Assembly: GCF_002482975.1 (NCBI RefSeq)
Contig: NZ_DLHA01000032.1
Location: 452,304-516,303 of the forward strand
DNA from: Flavobacterium sp. UBA7680
Lineage (GTDB): Bacteria; Bacteroidota; Bacteroidia; Flavobacteriales; Flavobacteriaceae
Reading direction: 5' to 3'
DNA length: 64,000 bases
Shown: one piece after another, positions 1-8,417 of the stretch
Layout of the letters: every line of letters begins with the position of its first letter
How positions within the stretch are numbered: position 1 is the first letter of the stretch
Made by a program: the position numbers and the translations under genes
Notes under the pieces: generated by a model
The model's database searches: none
What the model was told of the DNA's origin: nothing
Seen by the model: only the letters and a program-made list of their open reading frames with translations

Positions 1-1308
1 TTTGGTGTACGGATTGTAACAAGAAAATTTCGTTACCGTATTGTTTTCTTTATTGATTCTGTTTACGCCGCCAGCCCAGGTCGAAAGCCAGATATCATTA
101 TTGTTATCACGAACAATTCCGGTAATAAAACTGCTTGAAAGTGCATTGCTGTAATTGATGTAAGTGTTATTTTTTCGGTCCCAATATTTTAAACCTGCAC
201 CGTCTGTACCAACCCATAAATTCTTTTTTTCGTCTTCGCAAAAAGACAGAATAAAGTTTTCGGCGGGATCTTTTCCATTGTATCTAATGCTTTTAAAATA
301 TTTTGGCGTGTCGCTCAACATACTGATTCCGCCGCGAAGGGAACCAAACCATTTGTTCCCTGATTTATCTTCGTATAAACTCCAAACCGAATTACTTTTT
401 GCCAGTTGGTTGTTTTTAACCGAATTATATGGCACAGCTTTTTTATTGTTTCCAATAACCTGAAAAATGCCGCAGCCGTCTGTTGTAACCCAGATTTCGC
501 CTTTTTTGTCTGCGAGAATATCCGTAACGCTGCATTTGTTTGAGAAATAATTATCCGAAAGTGTTCCGGTTTTGGTATTAAACAGAAAAAGCCCTTCGTC
601 TGTTCCGAACCAAAGATTTCCATCTAAAGAGAGTTTCATTGCTTTTACACCAATTGAAAGCGGAAAAACTACTTGTAATCTCTTTGAATTATAAGTGTAA
701 TTGCAAAGTCCGACATTTCGAATATAAACCCAGCTTCCGGATTTATTCTTATTTTCCTGAATGGCTATCGCGTCGTAGTTATTGACGTTGATTTGGTTTC
801 CTAAAACGGTAAGCGGAATTGGTTTCCCGATAAATGAACCATTTTCGAAAGCAACTAATCCTAAATTTTGAGAAGCAATTAAAAAAAGTTTATCAGAAAC
901 AGAACGCATCTGATGTACAATATCTTTTAGGGATTTTGTCTTTTTATTTGAAAAAGTATATTCGACAGAATGAAATGTAGCCGAAGTTTTGTTGTAAATG
1001 CAGACTCCGTTGTTTCCTCCTACCCAAATGTTGTTTTTAGAATCGCCTTCGATATTGTAAATCGCATTGAATAATAATGATTTTGGATCGTTGATTCGGT
1101 TTCTAAAAACTTTAAAATTGTAGCCATCGTATCGGTTTAAACCATCGTAAGTTCCAAACCACATAAAACCTTCACTATCCTGAAATATCGTGGTTACGGA
1201 ATTATTTGATAATCCGTCAGATATATCCAAAAACTTAACGGGATAATCTTGCGAATATCCTGAAAATGAAAAGCCTATTAGTAGAAGATATAGAAAAAAA
1301 TGCTTCAA
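1..1308 (-). CDS. Two-component propeller sensor (likely hybrid histidine kinase), N-terminal part
   Basis: The gene runs off the left edge; 436 codons are visible. A signal peptide (MKHFFLYLLLIGFSFSGYSQ) is followed by repeated Reg_prop blades such as GFMWFGTYDGLNRYDG, NIWVGGNNGVCIYN, NLWFGTDEGLFLFN, NLWVGTDGAGLKYWD and DIWLSTWAGGVNRIN, at least seven in all. In Bacteroidota this periplasmic propeller usually belongs to hybrid two-component systems that sense glycan fragments and control a nearby utilisation locus; the kinase and DNA-binding parts would lie outside the window. The start is a TTG: an in-frame TAG sits two codons upstream (TAG ACT TTG), so no earlier start is possible and the TTG gives a complete signal peptide. 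A propeller protein with another output module cannot be excluded. Confidence 0.85.
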   Translation of the reverse strand, partial: MKHFFLYLLLIGFSFSGYSQDYPVKFLDISDGLSNNSVTTIFQDSEGFMWFGTYDGLNRYDGYNFKVFRNRINDPKSLLFNAIYNIEGDSKNNIWVGGNNGVCIYNKTSATFHSVEYTFSNKKTKSLKDIVHQMRSVSDKLFLIASQNLGLVAFENGSFIGKPIPLTVLGNQINVNNYDAIAIQENKNKSGSWVYIRNVGLCNYTYNSKRLQVVFPLSIGVKAMKLSLDGNLWFGTDEGLFLFNTKTGTLSDNYFSNKCSVTDILADKKGEIWVTTDGCGIFQVIGNNKKAVPYNSVKNNQLAKSNSVWSLYEDKSGNKWFGSLRGGISMLSDTPKYFKSIRYNGKDPAENFILSFCEDEKKNLWVGTDGAGLKYWDRKNNTYINYSNALSSSFITGIVRDNNNDIWLSTWAGGVNRINKENNTVTKFSCYNPYTK

Positions 1309-1465
1309 AGTCTAATTTTTAAAATACTTGTAAAAAGTACAATTATAAGCTAATTTGACAGTATTTTACAAAAATTACAATATAAAAATTATATTTTACC
1401 CTTTGTTTATAGGATTTTTATAGTGGTTGATTGTTTTTAATAAAGTTATACCTATGTTTTTGTCT

Positions 1466-1531
1466 TTGCGAGGAACGAAGCAATCTCATTTGCTGAATCA
1501 ATTTCTAGTGCGGTTGCTTCGTTCCTCGCAA
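1466..1531. repeat. Inverted repeat, GAGGAACGAAG family, copy 1
   Basis: Perfect 18-base arms TTGCGAGGAACGAAGCAA (1466-1483) and its complement (1514-1531) surround a 30-base loop. The unit lies between the PfkB kinase and the propeller sensor. A second copy, in opposite orientation and with most of the loop conserved, is at 59203-59278. Confidence 0.9.
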
Positions 1532-1552
1532 TGACGTTCTTTGAGGTTATTT

Positions 1553-2452
1553 TTATTTTCTTTTCATTAAATTCTCAATTTGTGATAAAGAAATTTTCGG
1601 ATTTGCGCCTGGCGATCTAGCAACTAACGCTCCCATTGCACAGGCAAAATCTAAAGCTTCCTGCGGTTTTTTATCTGTAAGTAAAGATGTTACTAAAGTT
1701 GCCAAGAAAGAATCTCCCGCACCAACAGTATCAGCAACAATAATTGGATAACCATTATTTTCATAAAAAGCGCCTTCCCATAAAAGTAAAGCTCCATTTT
1801 TTCCTCTTGTAACACATATTCCTTTTACGTCTGCCAAAGAAGAAATAAAATTCATATTCTCTTTTAAATCTGTATGTGGAAAGTTTAAAGCTGATGCAAT
1901 TTCTAAAATTTCCTCATCATTGAACTTAACGAAATTGGCTGATTTCATTAATTGTTCGAGGATTTCATACGTATAATGAGGCTTTCTTAAATTGACATCA
2001 AATACTTTATAAGCATTGGTTTGCAAAAGTTCTTCTAATGATTTTCTGGAAACCTCATCTCTGCAGACCAAACTTCCGTAAATTAAAACATCAGCATCTG
2101 TTGTAAGTTTTCTAGCTTCGTCGTTTAATATAATTTTATCCCAAGCCGATGGATATTTTATTTCATAAGTTGCAGATCCGGTTTGATCTAATGTTACGTT
2201 TACTAATCCTGTTGGAAAATCTTTTGACGTGATTATGGAAGCGGTTTCAAGCCCTAAATCTTTTACTGTGTCCAGAATGGCTTCTCCGTCTTCGTCGTTT
2301 CCTACGCAGCTAATCATGGCAACGTCGCATCCTAATGATTTCATTCTTAAAGCTACATTCAACGGTGCGCCGCCTATCTTTTTTTCGTTGGTAAAAACAT
2401 CCCACAGCACTTCTCCGTAAGCGATAGCTTTAAGTTTTTTTTCGTTACCCAT
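1553..2452 (-). CDS. PfkB-family carbohydrate kinase, fructokinase-like
   Basis: A cytoplasmic sugar kinase of 299 residues. The N-terminal substrate-binding signature GEVLWDVFTNEKKIGGAPLN is at about residues 13-32. The PfkB signature 2 DTVGAGDSF, with the GAGD anion hole and catalytic Asp, is at about 241-249. Length and the GGAPLNVA segment resemble fructokinases of the ScrK type, but the substrate cannot be fixed from sequence. It lies downstream of the truncated lutB on the same strand, separated by about 800 bases of repeats, so it is probably not in that operon. Confidence 0.85.
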   Translation of the reverse strand: MGNEKKLKAIAYGEVLWDVFTNEKKIGGAPLNVALRMKSLGCDVAMISCVGNDEDGEAILDTVKDLGLETASIITSKDFPTGLVNVTLDQTGSATYEIKYPSAWDKIILNDEARKLTTDADVLIYGSLVCRDEVSRKSLEELLQTNAYKVFDVNLRKPHYTYEILEQLMKSANFVKFNDEEILEIASALNFPHTDLKENMNFISSLADVKGICVTRGKNGALLLWEGAFYENNGYPIIVADTVGAGDSFLATLVTSLLTDKKPQEALDFACAMGALVARSPGANPKISLSQIENLMKRK

Positions 2453-2552
2453 TCCTAATTTGTTTTTGTTAATCCTGAAATATAAAGTTATACTTTTAAT
2501 TAAAACTGACCTAGGAATTGATTATTGTATAATATCTTTTGTAATGAATCAA

Positions 2553-2945
2553 ATACTCCTAACGGAGTATCTGCCTTATTTTGAATTTTGTTTTCTACCA
2601 ACGATATACTCCTAGCGGAGTATTTCTACTATCCTTTGATTTCTTTTCTACCGATATTGAACCCCTAACGGGGTATGCTTAACGGGGAATTCTATTGTTT
2701 TTTCTACTGGTATGAAACTCCTAGCGGAGTATCTCTGCTGTCACTTTGTTTTTTCTATCGATATTAAACCTCTAACGGGGTATACTTAACTGGCAATGCT
2801 ATTGTTTTTTCTACCGATATGAAACTCCTAACGGAGTATTTCTGATGTCACTTTATTTTTTCTACCGATATTAAACCCCTAACGGGGTATACTTAACTGG
2901 CAATGCTATTTTTTTTTCTACCGATATGAAACTCCTAACGGATTT
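2553..2945. repeat. About 107-base tandem repeat carrying two alternating palindromes
   Basis: Two short palindromes alternate: ACTCCTAACGGAGT (around 2555, 2608, 2717, 2824, and a broken copy at 2931) and ACCCCTAACGGGGT (2661, an imperfect copy at 2768, and 2875). From 2661 on, like palindromes recur every 107 bases (2661, 2768, 2875; 2717, 2824, 2931). Between them lies a conserved TTTTTTCTACCGATAT spacer. Loop bases vary between TAAC and TAGC while stems remain paired. The last unit breaks off in its right arm. No open reading frame spans the array. Confidence 0.9.
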
Positions 2946-3071
2946 AATATGAATGTCTTAATTGTTTCTCTTAGAATATCTCGGAGAGATTAAATATCGG
3001 TAGCATCCCAAAGATCGCACCTTGAAAATTTGTCCCGTAGGGACTACACATTTAATCCAATAAAAACATAC

Positions 3072-3254
3072 TTATTCTTTGATATTGAGTATTGCATAAA
3101 CTTCTTGTTTAAGTGATGCTTCACGAGCAACTATTAAATCATTACCAAAAGCATCCATATCTTTTTTTGCAAAACCGGCTTTCAAGATTTCTATAGTATC
3201 TGTCACTTCTTGATAAAAATTGGCTTCTATAGATCCTTTAAATTTTTCAGAATA
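3072..3254 (-). pseudogene. C-terminal remnant of an unidentified gene
   Basis: On the minus strand, sixty sense codons (beginning YSEKFKGSIEAN and ending EVYAILNIKE) run to a TAA at 3072-3074. They have ordinary protein-like composition but no start codon of their own in a sensible place. They begin within the last codons of the truncated lutB in another frame. It looks like the tail of a gene whose front was deleted together with the end of lutB. I do not recognise the family; the peptide does not resemble the C-terminus of LutB or LutC. Confidence 0.5.
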
Positions 3255-4215
3255 ACGAATCCGGACAGGTATTCATACAGGCACCGCATCGAATACATTT
3301 TAGAGAATTTCTAAAATCTTCTCTTCCTAATTGTTTGCTTCTGCCGTTGTCGACAATTACGATATGAAGTTCTTTCCCGTCTCTTGGTTTCTTGAAATGG
3401 CTTGAAAAAGTGGTTATAGGTTGTCCTGTTGCGCTTCTTGCCAATAATCTCAGGAAAACACCTAAATGTTTACGCTGCGGAATTAGTTTTTCGAATCCCA
3501 TGCACGCAATATGAACATCGGCTAAATGCGCACCCATATCGGCATTTCCTTCATTGGTGCAGACTACAAATTCTCCGGTTTCTGCAATGGCAAAATTAAC
3601 TCCGGTTAATGCTACTTTTCGGGTTAAGAAGGTGTTTCTTAAACTATGACGTGCTGATTCGGTTAAATACTGCGGATCAAAATTTCCTTTTTCTGTCCCT
3701 AAATGTTCATGAAAAGTTTCACTTACATCTTCTTTCTTAAGGTGAATAGCTGGTAATACAATATGACTTGGCGGTTCTTTACGAAGCTGTACAATATATT
3801 CGCCTAAATCTGAGTCGATAACTTCTATGCCTTTTTCGGCTAAATAATCATTTAAATGGCATTCTTCTGTAAGCATTGATTTTGATTTCACCATTTGCTT
3901 TACATCATGTTTTGCCATGATTGAATGGACGATTTCGTTGTGTTCTTTTGCATCGGCTGCCCAGTGTACAATGATTCCGTTTCTTTGGGCATTGGCTTCA
4001 AATTCAACTAAATAATCATGAATATTAGAAAGTACATTGGCTTTTATTTGGGATGCCGTTTCTCGTAATAATTCCCAATCCTTAATTTGATGTGCCGATT
4101 TATCACGCTTTGCACGAACAAACCAAAGTGTTTCATCATGCCAATTGACACGTTCTACATCTTTGTTGAACTTTGCTGCGGCTTCGCTGTGCTGTATTAT
4201 TTTTTCTGATGACAT
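3247..4215 (-). CDS. lutB: Lactate utilisation Fe-S protein LutB, C-terminally truncated
   Basis: LutB is the Fe-S subunit of the LutABC system that oxidises L-lactate to pyruvate in the cytoplasm. The LUD domain is present (for example HLGTEKGNFDPQYLTESAR and GVNFAIAETGEFVVCTNEGN), followed by the first 4Fe-4S motif CIRCGACMNTCP. The frame then ends with DSLF and a stop at residue 322. LutB proteins are usually about 460-480 residues and carry a second Cys cluster and a long C-terminal tail, both missing here. No lutC follows. It lies about 160 bases downstream of lutA on the same strand. The break probably marks a deletion, so the protein may be non-functional unless another copy exists elsewhere. 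Confidence 0.8.
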   Translation of the reverse strand: MSSEKIIQHSEAAAKFNKDVERVNWHDETLWFVRAKRDKSAHQIKDWELLRETASQIKANVLSNIHDYLVEFEANAQRNGIIVHWAADAKEHNEIVHSIMAKHDVKQMVKSKSMLTEECHLNDYLAEKGIEVIDSDLGEYIVQLRKEPPSHIVLPAIHLKKEDVSETFHEHLGTEKGNFDPQYLTESARHSLRNTFLTRKVALTGVNFAIAETGEFVVCTNEGNADMGAHLADVHIACMGFEKLIPQRKHLGVFLRLLARSATGQPITTFSSHFKKPRDGKELHIVIVDNGRSKQLGREDFRNSLKCIRCGACMNTCPDSLF

Positions 4216-4268
4216 TTTTAATTATTTAAAAGTCAATTTTGAAATCTTTATTATTGGTGTGCTTATTT

Positions 4269-4351
4269 AACCGCAAAGTACTCAAGGTTCGCAAAGCTAA
4301 TTTTTAATCTTAGCGTACTTTGCGTGTTTTTTCTTTGCGAACTTTGCGGTT
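4269..4351. repeat. Inverted repeat, AACCGCAAAG family, copy 1
   Basis: Outer arms AACCGCAAAG and CTTTGCGGTT bound an imperfect hairpin with further internal pairs (TTCGCAAAG / CTTTGCGAA). It fills the gap between lutA and lutB. A related copy is at 59095-59181. Confidence 0.85.
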
Positions 4352-4374
4352 AAATTTTATACTCAACATCTATT

Positions 4375-5115
4375 TTAATTTTCGAGTGAATTTAATATTT
4401 CAGCAATATGAATGGTTTTTATTCGGCTTTTTTGTCTTTTCAAAATTCCATCTAAATGCATTAAACATGACATATCGCCGCCTGTAATATAATCTACGTT
4501 ATGGCTTTCGTGATCTTTAATTCGGTCTTGTCCCATTTTTACAGAAATAGCTTCTTCGGTCACACAAAATGTTCCTCCAAAACCACAGCATTCGTCTTTT
4601 CTCGTTAAAGCAACTAAATCAAGTCCTTTTATATTATGCAGTAATTGTTCTGGTTTTGAGAAAAATGGCGCGTTTAATTCCGACATCTGCGAAAGATGTA
4701 GTCCGCGTTGTCCGTGGCAGCTTACGTGCATTCCCACTTTAAAAGGAAAACGTCCTTCTATATGGTCAATTTTTAAAATATCAGTTATAAATTCTGTTAG
4801 TTCAAAAACGGTGTTTCTAATTTTTGTCGCGGCTTCTTCATTTTTTTCGTCATGCAAATGATCTTTTACATGCAGAACACAACTTCCTGAAGGACATACT
4901 ATATAATCGAATCCCGCAAAATTGCTTATAAAATTAGCATCACAGCCTTTTGTTAAATGTGCATAACCGCTGTTTGCCATTGGCTGTCCGCAGCAGGTTT
5001 GTCCCATCGGAAAATGAACTTCACAGCCTAATTTCTGTAAAAGTTCGTATGTCGCGATACCTACTTTTGGATAAAACTGATCGACATAACACGGTATAAA
5101 TAGTCCGATTTTCAT
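4375..5115 (-). CDS. lutA: Lactate utilisation protein LutA
   Basis: This 246-residue cytoplasmic protein has the two CCG (cysteine-rich, DUF224) domains of the LutA/GlpC/heterodisulfide-reductase type: CCGQPMANSG near residue 41 and CCGFGGTF near residue 176. It starts MKIGLFIPCYVDQFYP, typical of LutA, and its length matches the family. LutA works with LutB and LutC to oxidise L-lactate to pyruvate. Placement after rhaI-rhaB fits disposal of the lactate made from rhamnose by RhaEW. The gene itself looks intact, unlike its partner lutB. Confidence 0.88.
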   Translation of the reverse strand: MKIGLFIPCYVDQFYPKVGIATYELLQKLGCEVHFPMGQTCCGQPMANSGYAHLTKGCDANFISNFAGFDYIVCPSGSCVLHVKDHLHDEKNEEAATKIRNTVFELTEFITDILKIDHIEGRFPFKVGMHVSCHGQRGLHLSQMSELNAPFFSKPEQLLHNIKGLDLVALTRKDECCGFGGTFCVTEEAISVKMGQDRIKDHESHNVDYITGGDMSCLMHLDGILKRQKSRIKTIHIAEILNSLEN

Positions 5116-5135
5116 ATTCTTGGTAATTATTATTT

Positions 5136-5221
5136 TTTCACGCAGATTTAAAAAGATTTAAGCAGATACGCGCAGATTTTCTAAAATTAAATCTGCTATA
5201 ATCTGCAGAATCTGCGTGAAA
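5136..5221. repeat. Inverted repeat, CACGCAGAT family
   Basis: Arms TTTCACGCAGATT and AATCTGCGTGAAA flank further AATCTGC / GCAGATT pairs between rhaB and lutA. Fragments of the same wording (TCACGCAGATT) recur at 31512-31524 and near 31677. Confidence 0.8.
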
Positions 5222-5259
5222 CAAAAATCAATTTAATCCATTAATCTGTGGCATAAACT

Positions 5260-6621
5260 TTAATGTTTGTAAAATTTTAAATCAATCAAATCATTTTGAA
5301 TTGGTTTAGGATTCCAGTTTTGATGAATGGCCAATGCTGCTCCTAAAGCACTTGCCTGCGCCATCGATGCAGCATAAACTTCAACATCCGGAAAAGCTTC
5401 GGCTAATAAATTCATATAAATTGAATTTTTACTGAAACCTCCGTCTACAAAAATTTTCTTTACAGGGCTGTTATGAATGACTAAGTTAGTTGAAAAAACC
5501 TGCTGTTCTACCAAATCTAACATTAATTGATGATAGGCGATTTCGTAATTTTTGAATGTTGAAAGGTCTCTGTTTTGAAAAGGACATTCTTTCAAAATAT
5601 CAAAATTATATTTTTTAGGATAAATGATTTGAAAATTTAACGCTCGTAAATTTGAAACGACATTTTTATCAAAATAAACATCTTTGTATGTATCAACCGG
5701 AACGTTAAAATATTCTGCTAAACGCTTGGTCTGCACTTCGTGTTCGTTTCCTGCAAAAAGTCTTGCGGCTTTTACAGGCTTTTCTGTGTATTGTAAATAA
5801 CACAAACAATCGTGTTGTAACTCTTCAAAAGTCAACGGTTTATTGTTGAACGGATTTAAGGAAATACTCCAGGTTCCTGTTGATAATAAAACGAAAGGTT
5901 CTGTAAAGTTTATAGTATACGGAATTATCGCCGATGAACTATCGTGAAGCCCCGCTCCTACTGCTAAACCTTCTTTAGTTTTAATAACATCTTTTCCGTT
6001 ATAAAACGGCGGAATTTTTCCTGAAATTTTTTCATTTTTTAACCATTTGTGGTATTTCATTTTTTTGAAATTCCAAAGATTGGTATGACAGCCCACACTT
6101 GTAATATCAGCATAAGCTTCATTGGTTAAAAGAAAACTCAGAAACTGTGGAAGATGCAGACAATACGCTACTTTTTTAAACAAGTCTGGTTTTTCTTCTT
6201 TCAAACGGTAAATCTGCATTCCCGAATTTAAGCTTCCCAAAACCGGAGAAGCTGTTTTTACTGCAAATGCTTCTTTTCCTTTGTATTTTTTATAGAAGTC
6301 GTTTTTTAAATCCTCCGGATAATCTTTTAAATAATTATACAGAGGAGTTAAAACTTTTCCTTCTTTATCAATGTAGACAAAACTAGCACCGTAAGTACTA
6401 AAATTGATGGCTTTTAAAACATAATTGGTCAACGTTTTTATTTCTGAAAAGCGCTCAAAAATCCAGTTTTTAAGCACTTCTATATCTTCGCAGGGAAAAC
6501 CATCTTCGTCGACCGTTTCGTCAAAATTGACTGATTTCTCCCAAACAATTCGATAGTTTTCATCAAATAAAAATACTTTTTTGTTTGTTTTACCAATATC
6601 AAAAATTGCAACTACATTCAT
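5260..6621 (-). CDS. rhaB: Rhamnulokinase-type FGGY sugar kinase
   Basis: A cytoplasmic FGGY-family kinase of 453 residues. The N-terminal DIGKTNKKVFLFDENY phosphate-binding segment is at residues 8-23. GLHDSSSAIIPY and LSTGTWSISLNPF form the hinge and nucleotide region, and the late motif KKIFVDGGFSKNSIYMNLLA is near residue 390. RhaB phosphorylates L-rhamnulose to L-rhamnulose-1-phosphate. The identification rests on the FGGY fold plus its place between rhaI and lutA, with the matching aldolase at 8418; the sequence alone would also allow a fuculokinase. It ends in a repeat-filled gap before lutA. Confidence 0.85.
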   Translation of the reverse strand: MNVVAIFDIGKTNKKVFLFDENYRIVWEKSVNFDETVDEDGFPCEDIEVLKNWIFERFSEIKTLTNYVLKAINFSTYGASFVYIDKEGKVLTPLYNYLKDYPEDLKNDFYKKYKGKEAFAVKTASPVLGSLNSGMQIYRLKEEKPDLFKKVAYCLHLPQFLSFLLTNEAYADITSVGCHTNLWNFKKMKYHKWLKNEKISGKIPPFYNGKDVIKTKEGLAVGAGLHDSSSAIIPYTINFTEPFVLLSTGTWSISLNPFNNKPLTFEELQHDCLCYLQYTEKPVKAARLFAGNEHEVQTKRLAEYFNVPVDTYKDVYFDKNVVSNLRALNFQIIYPKKYNFDILKECPFQNRDLSTFKNYEIAYHQLMLDLVEQQVFSTNLVIHNSPVKKIFVDGGFSKNSIYMNLLAEAFPDVEVYAASMAQASALGAALAIHQNWNPKPIQNDLIDLKFYKH

Positions 6622-6624
6622 TTA

Positions 6625-6722
6625 ATTTAGTTATGAGTTATGAGTTATAAATTATGAGTTAACGAATTATGTTTTTGCTAAGTTTTTTATCAACTTATAA
6701 TTCATAATTCAAAACTCATAAT
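6625..6722. repeat. AATTATGAGTTATGAATTAT-type repeat
   Basis: Tandem and inverted copies of ATGAGTTATGAGTTAT / ATAATTCATAATTC words fill the 100-base gap between rhaI and rhaB. The same words recur at about 28952-28996 and 61560-61595. Confidence 0.75.
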
Positions 6723-7996
6723 TACAAACCAGTAGCCAATGTTTTTAATCCTCTTTCTCCAATAAGATTTTTTCTCACAGAAAGACTTCTGTATAATCCT
6801 ACCGGATTTAAAGCTGCTCCTGAACGTAAACGAGCTTCGGCAACTAATGCGCGAACGTCTGTACGGAAAGCGTTTTGAAGAATTTCCTGTGCTTTTACGA
6901 CGTCATTTTCTTGTTGTGCTTGTTCTAATGCTTTTCTGTCTACTGAAAGTGCTTGTGCGTAAGCAATCATAATGGCTTCAACAGATTGTAATAAATCTTC
7001 TAACGGATCTTTGATGTTGTGTGAAGCATCGATCATCCAGCCTAAATCTTTGGCGTGGTTCATTCCTCTTGCGTCCATTCCTTCAACCAATTCATTGAAG
7101 ATCAAGAATAATTGATATGGCTTTAAAGCTCCAGCTGTTAAATCGTCGTCACCGTATTTTGAATCGTTAAAGTGGAATCCGCCTAGTTTGTTTTCCATTA
7201 ATAATAATGAAACAATCTGCTCGATATTGGCGTTTGGTAAATGATGTCCTAAATCGACTAAGGTTTGTGCTTTGTCTCCTAATTTTTTTACGTAAGAATA
7301 GGATTGACCCCAGTCTGCCACTGTTGTAGAATAAAAGTTAGGCTCGGCACACTTGTATTCTAAAAATAATTTCCAGTTTGAAGGTAATGCATCGTAGATC
7401 TCTTCTAAACTTTCTAAGGTGTTTTGGTACGCTTTACGGAAGTTTAACTGCCCCGGAAAGTTAGAACCGTCAGCTAACCAAACGGTTAATGACTCTGAAC
7501 CTAATTCGATTCCGTGTTTAATAACTTCAATATTGTGTGCAATGGCTTGTTTACGAACAGCTTTATTTACGTTTTGTAATGAACCGTATTTGTATGTATG
7601 TTCTGCATCTGCCTGATCCTGAAATGTATTCGAGTTCATGGCATCAAACTTTAAATTGTGCTGCGATGCTAATGTTTTGATTGCTTTATAATCTTGTGGA
7701 ATATCCCACGGAATATGAAGTGAAATAGCACCTGAAGCGTTGTTTAATTTATGAAGCAACCCAACATCTTCGATTTTTTCTTCGATTGAACGTGGTTCTC
7801 CGCCTCCCGCAAAACGTCCGAATCTTGTTCCTCCTGTTCCTAAAGCCCAAGATGGAATTGCAATTTGAAAATCGATTAGTTTTTTAATAATCGACTCTGT
7901 ATTATCAATTTCTGATGCTGTAAAAACAAGTTTGTTTTGGTGTTTTTTTAATAATCCCTCGTTATGAGATTCGATGTGGTTTGATCCGATTAACAT
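6722..7996 (-). CDS. rhaI: L-rhamnose isomerase, TIM-barrel type
   Basis: Interconverts L-rhamnose and L-rhamnulose. At 424 residues it matches the shorter RhaI type (as in Pseudomonas stutzeri), not the E. coli RhaA type. Metal-site segments are visible: FLEYKCAEPN (Glu), LVDLGHHLPN (Asp and His), and GGFHFNDSKYGDDD (His plus two Asp). The segment VWLADGSNFPGQLNFRKAY and the C-terminal GAALNPVGLYRS are typical of this family. It heads the rhaI-rhaB-lutA-lutB gene string. The upstream gap ends in the terminator of rhaEW, so it probably has its own promoter. Confidence 0.9.
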   Translation of the reverse strand: MLIGSNHIESHNEGLLKKHQNKLVFTASEIDNTESIIKKLIDFQIAIPSWALGTGGTRFGRFAGGGEPRSIEEKIEDVGLLHKLNNASGAISLHIPWDIPQDYKAIKTLASQHNLKFDAMNSNTFQDQADAEHTYKYGSLQNVNKAVRKQAIAHNIEVIKHGIELGSESLTVWLADGSNFPGQLNFRKAYQNTLESLEEIYDALPSNWKLFLEYKCAEPNFYSTTVADWGQSYSYVKKLGDKAQTLVDLGHHLPNANIEQIVSLLLMENKLGGFHFNDSKYGDDDLTAGALKPYQLFLIFNELVEGMDARGMNHAKDLGWMIDASHNIKDPLEDLLQSVEAIMIAYAQALSVDRKALEQAQQENDVVKAQEILQNAFRTDVRALVAEARLRSGAALNPVGLYRSLSVRKNLIGERGLKTLATGL

Positions 7997-8095
7997 AGTT
8001 ATTGATATTTTAATAGAGTATACAATATATAAATTTTATATGCTTGGTAATTTTTTTTTAACACATAACTGCACAGTTTTAAGTGCTGAAATTTT

Positions 8096-8224
8096 AGACG
8101 CAGATTTGACGGATTCGCTATCGCGAAGACGCGGAAAAAAACGGATTTTTTATAAGATTGAATTAAAAAAAAATCTGTGTAGATCAGCGTTTTCGCGATA
8201 GCGAATCCGTTTTATCCGCGTTCT
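8096..8224. repeat. GACGCAGAT/TTCGCTATCGCGAA repeat, copy 1
   Basis: An imperfect inverted repeat with arms AGACGCAGATT and complementary CGCGTTCT-side words. Two internal near-palindromes are present, GGATTCGCTATCGCGAA and TTCGCGATAGCGAATCC, facing each other. A related copy in the same orientation is at 54681-54807. Confidence 0.8.
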
Positions 8225-8328
8225 ATGTCTATATGTTCAATATTTTTCAACTAAAATTTTTATACTAAACTCTGGTTTAACTTTACTATTTTATGGTAAT
8301 TGGTCTGCTTATAAAAATGGGATGTCTA

Positions 8329-8363
8329 AAAAAATCTAACGTTCGAAAGAATTCGAACGCTAG
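8329..8363 (-). terminator. Rho-independent terminator after rhaEW
   Basis: Read on the minus strand, arms CTAGCGTTCGAA and TTCGAACGTTAG enclose a 4-base loop and are followed by a T-rich run. It lies about 55 bases beyond the rhaEW stop and separates rhaT-rhaEW from rhaI. Confidence 0.88.
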
Positions 8364-8417
8364 ACCACAAAAAACCACTTTTGCTTAAACAAACTTATAA
8401 AAAAACTTAAATAATTT

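Larger units (their letters stand above)
7997..8417. other. Gap between rhaEW and rhaI
   Basis: It holds the repeat at 8096-8224 and the rhaEW terminator at 8329-8363. AT-rich sequence at 7997-8095 presumably carries the rhaI promoter, but no clear TAnnTTTG element is visible there. No coding region was recognised. Confidence 0.6.

Noticed and set aside
2553..2945. Possible CRISPR array or integron-type array
   Set aside because: The repeating unit is 107 bases with short palindromes and conserved spacers, not variable spacers; no integrase nearby.
7974..8201. 75-codon plus-strand frame in the rhaI-rhaEW gap
   Set aside because: It lies almost wholly in the repeat at 8096-8224 and has no recognisable protein pattern.
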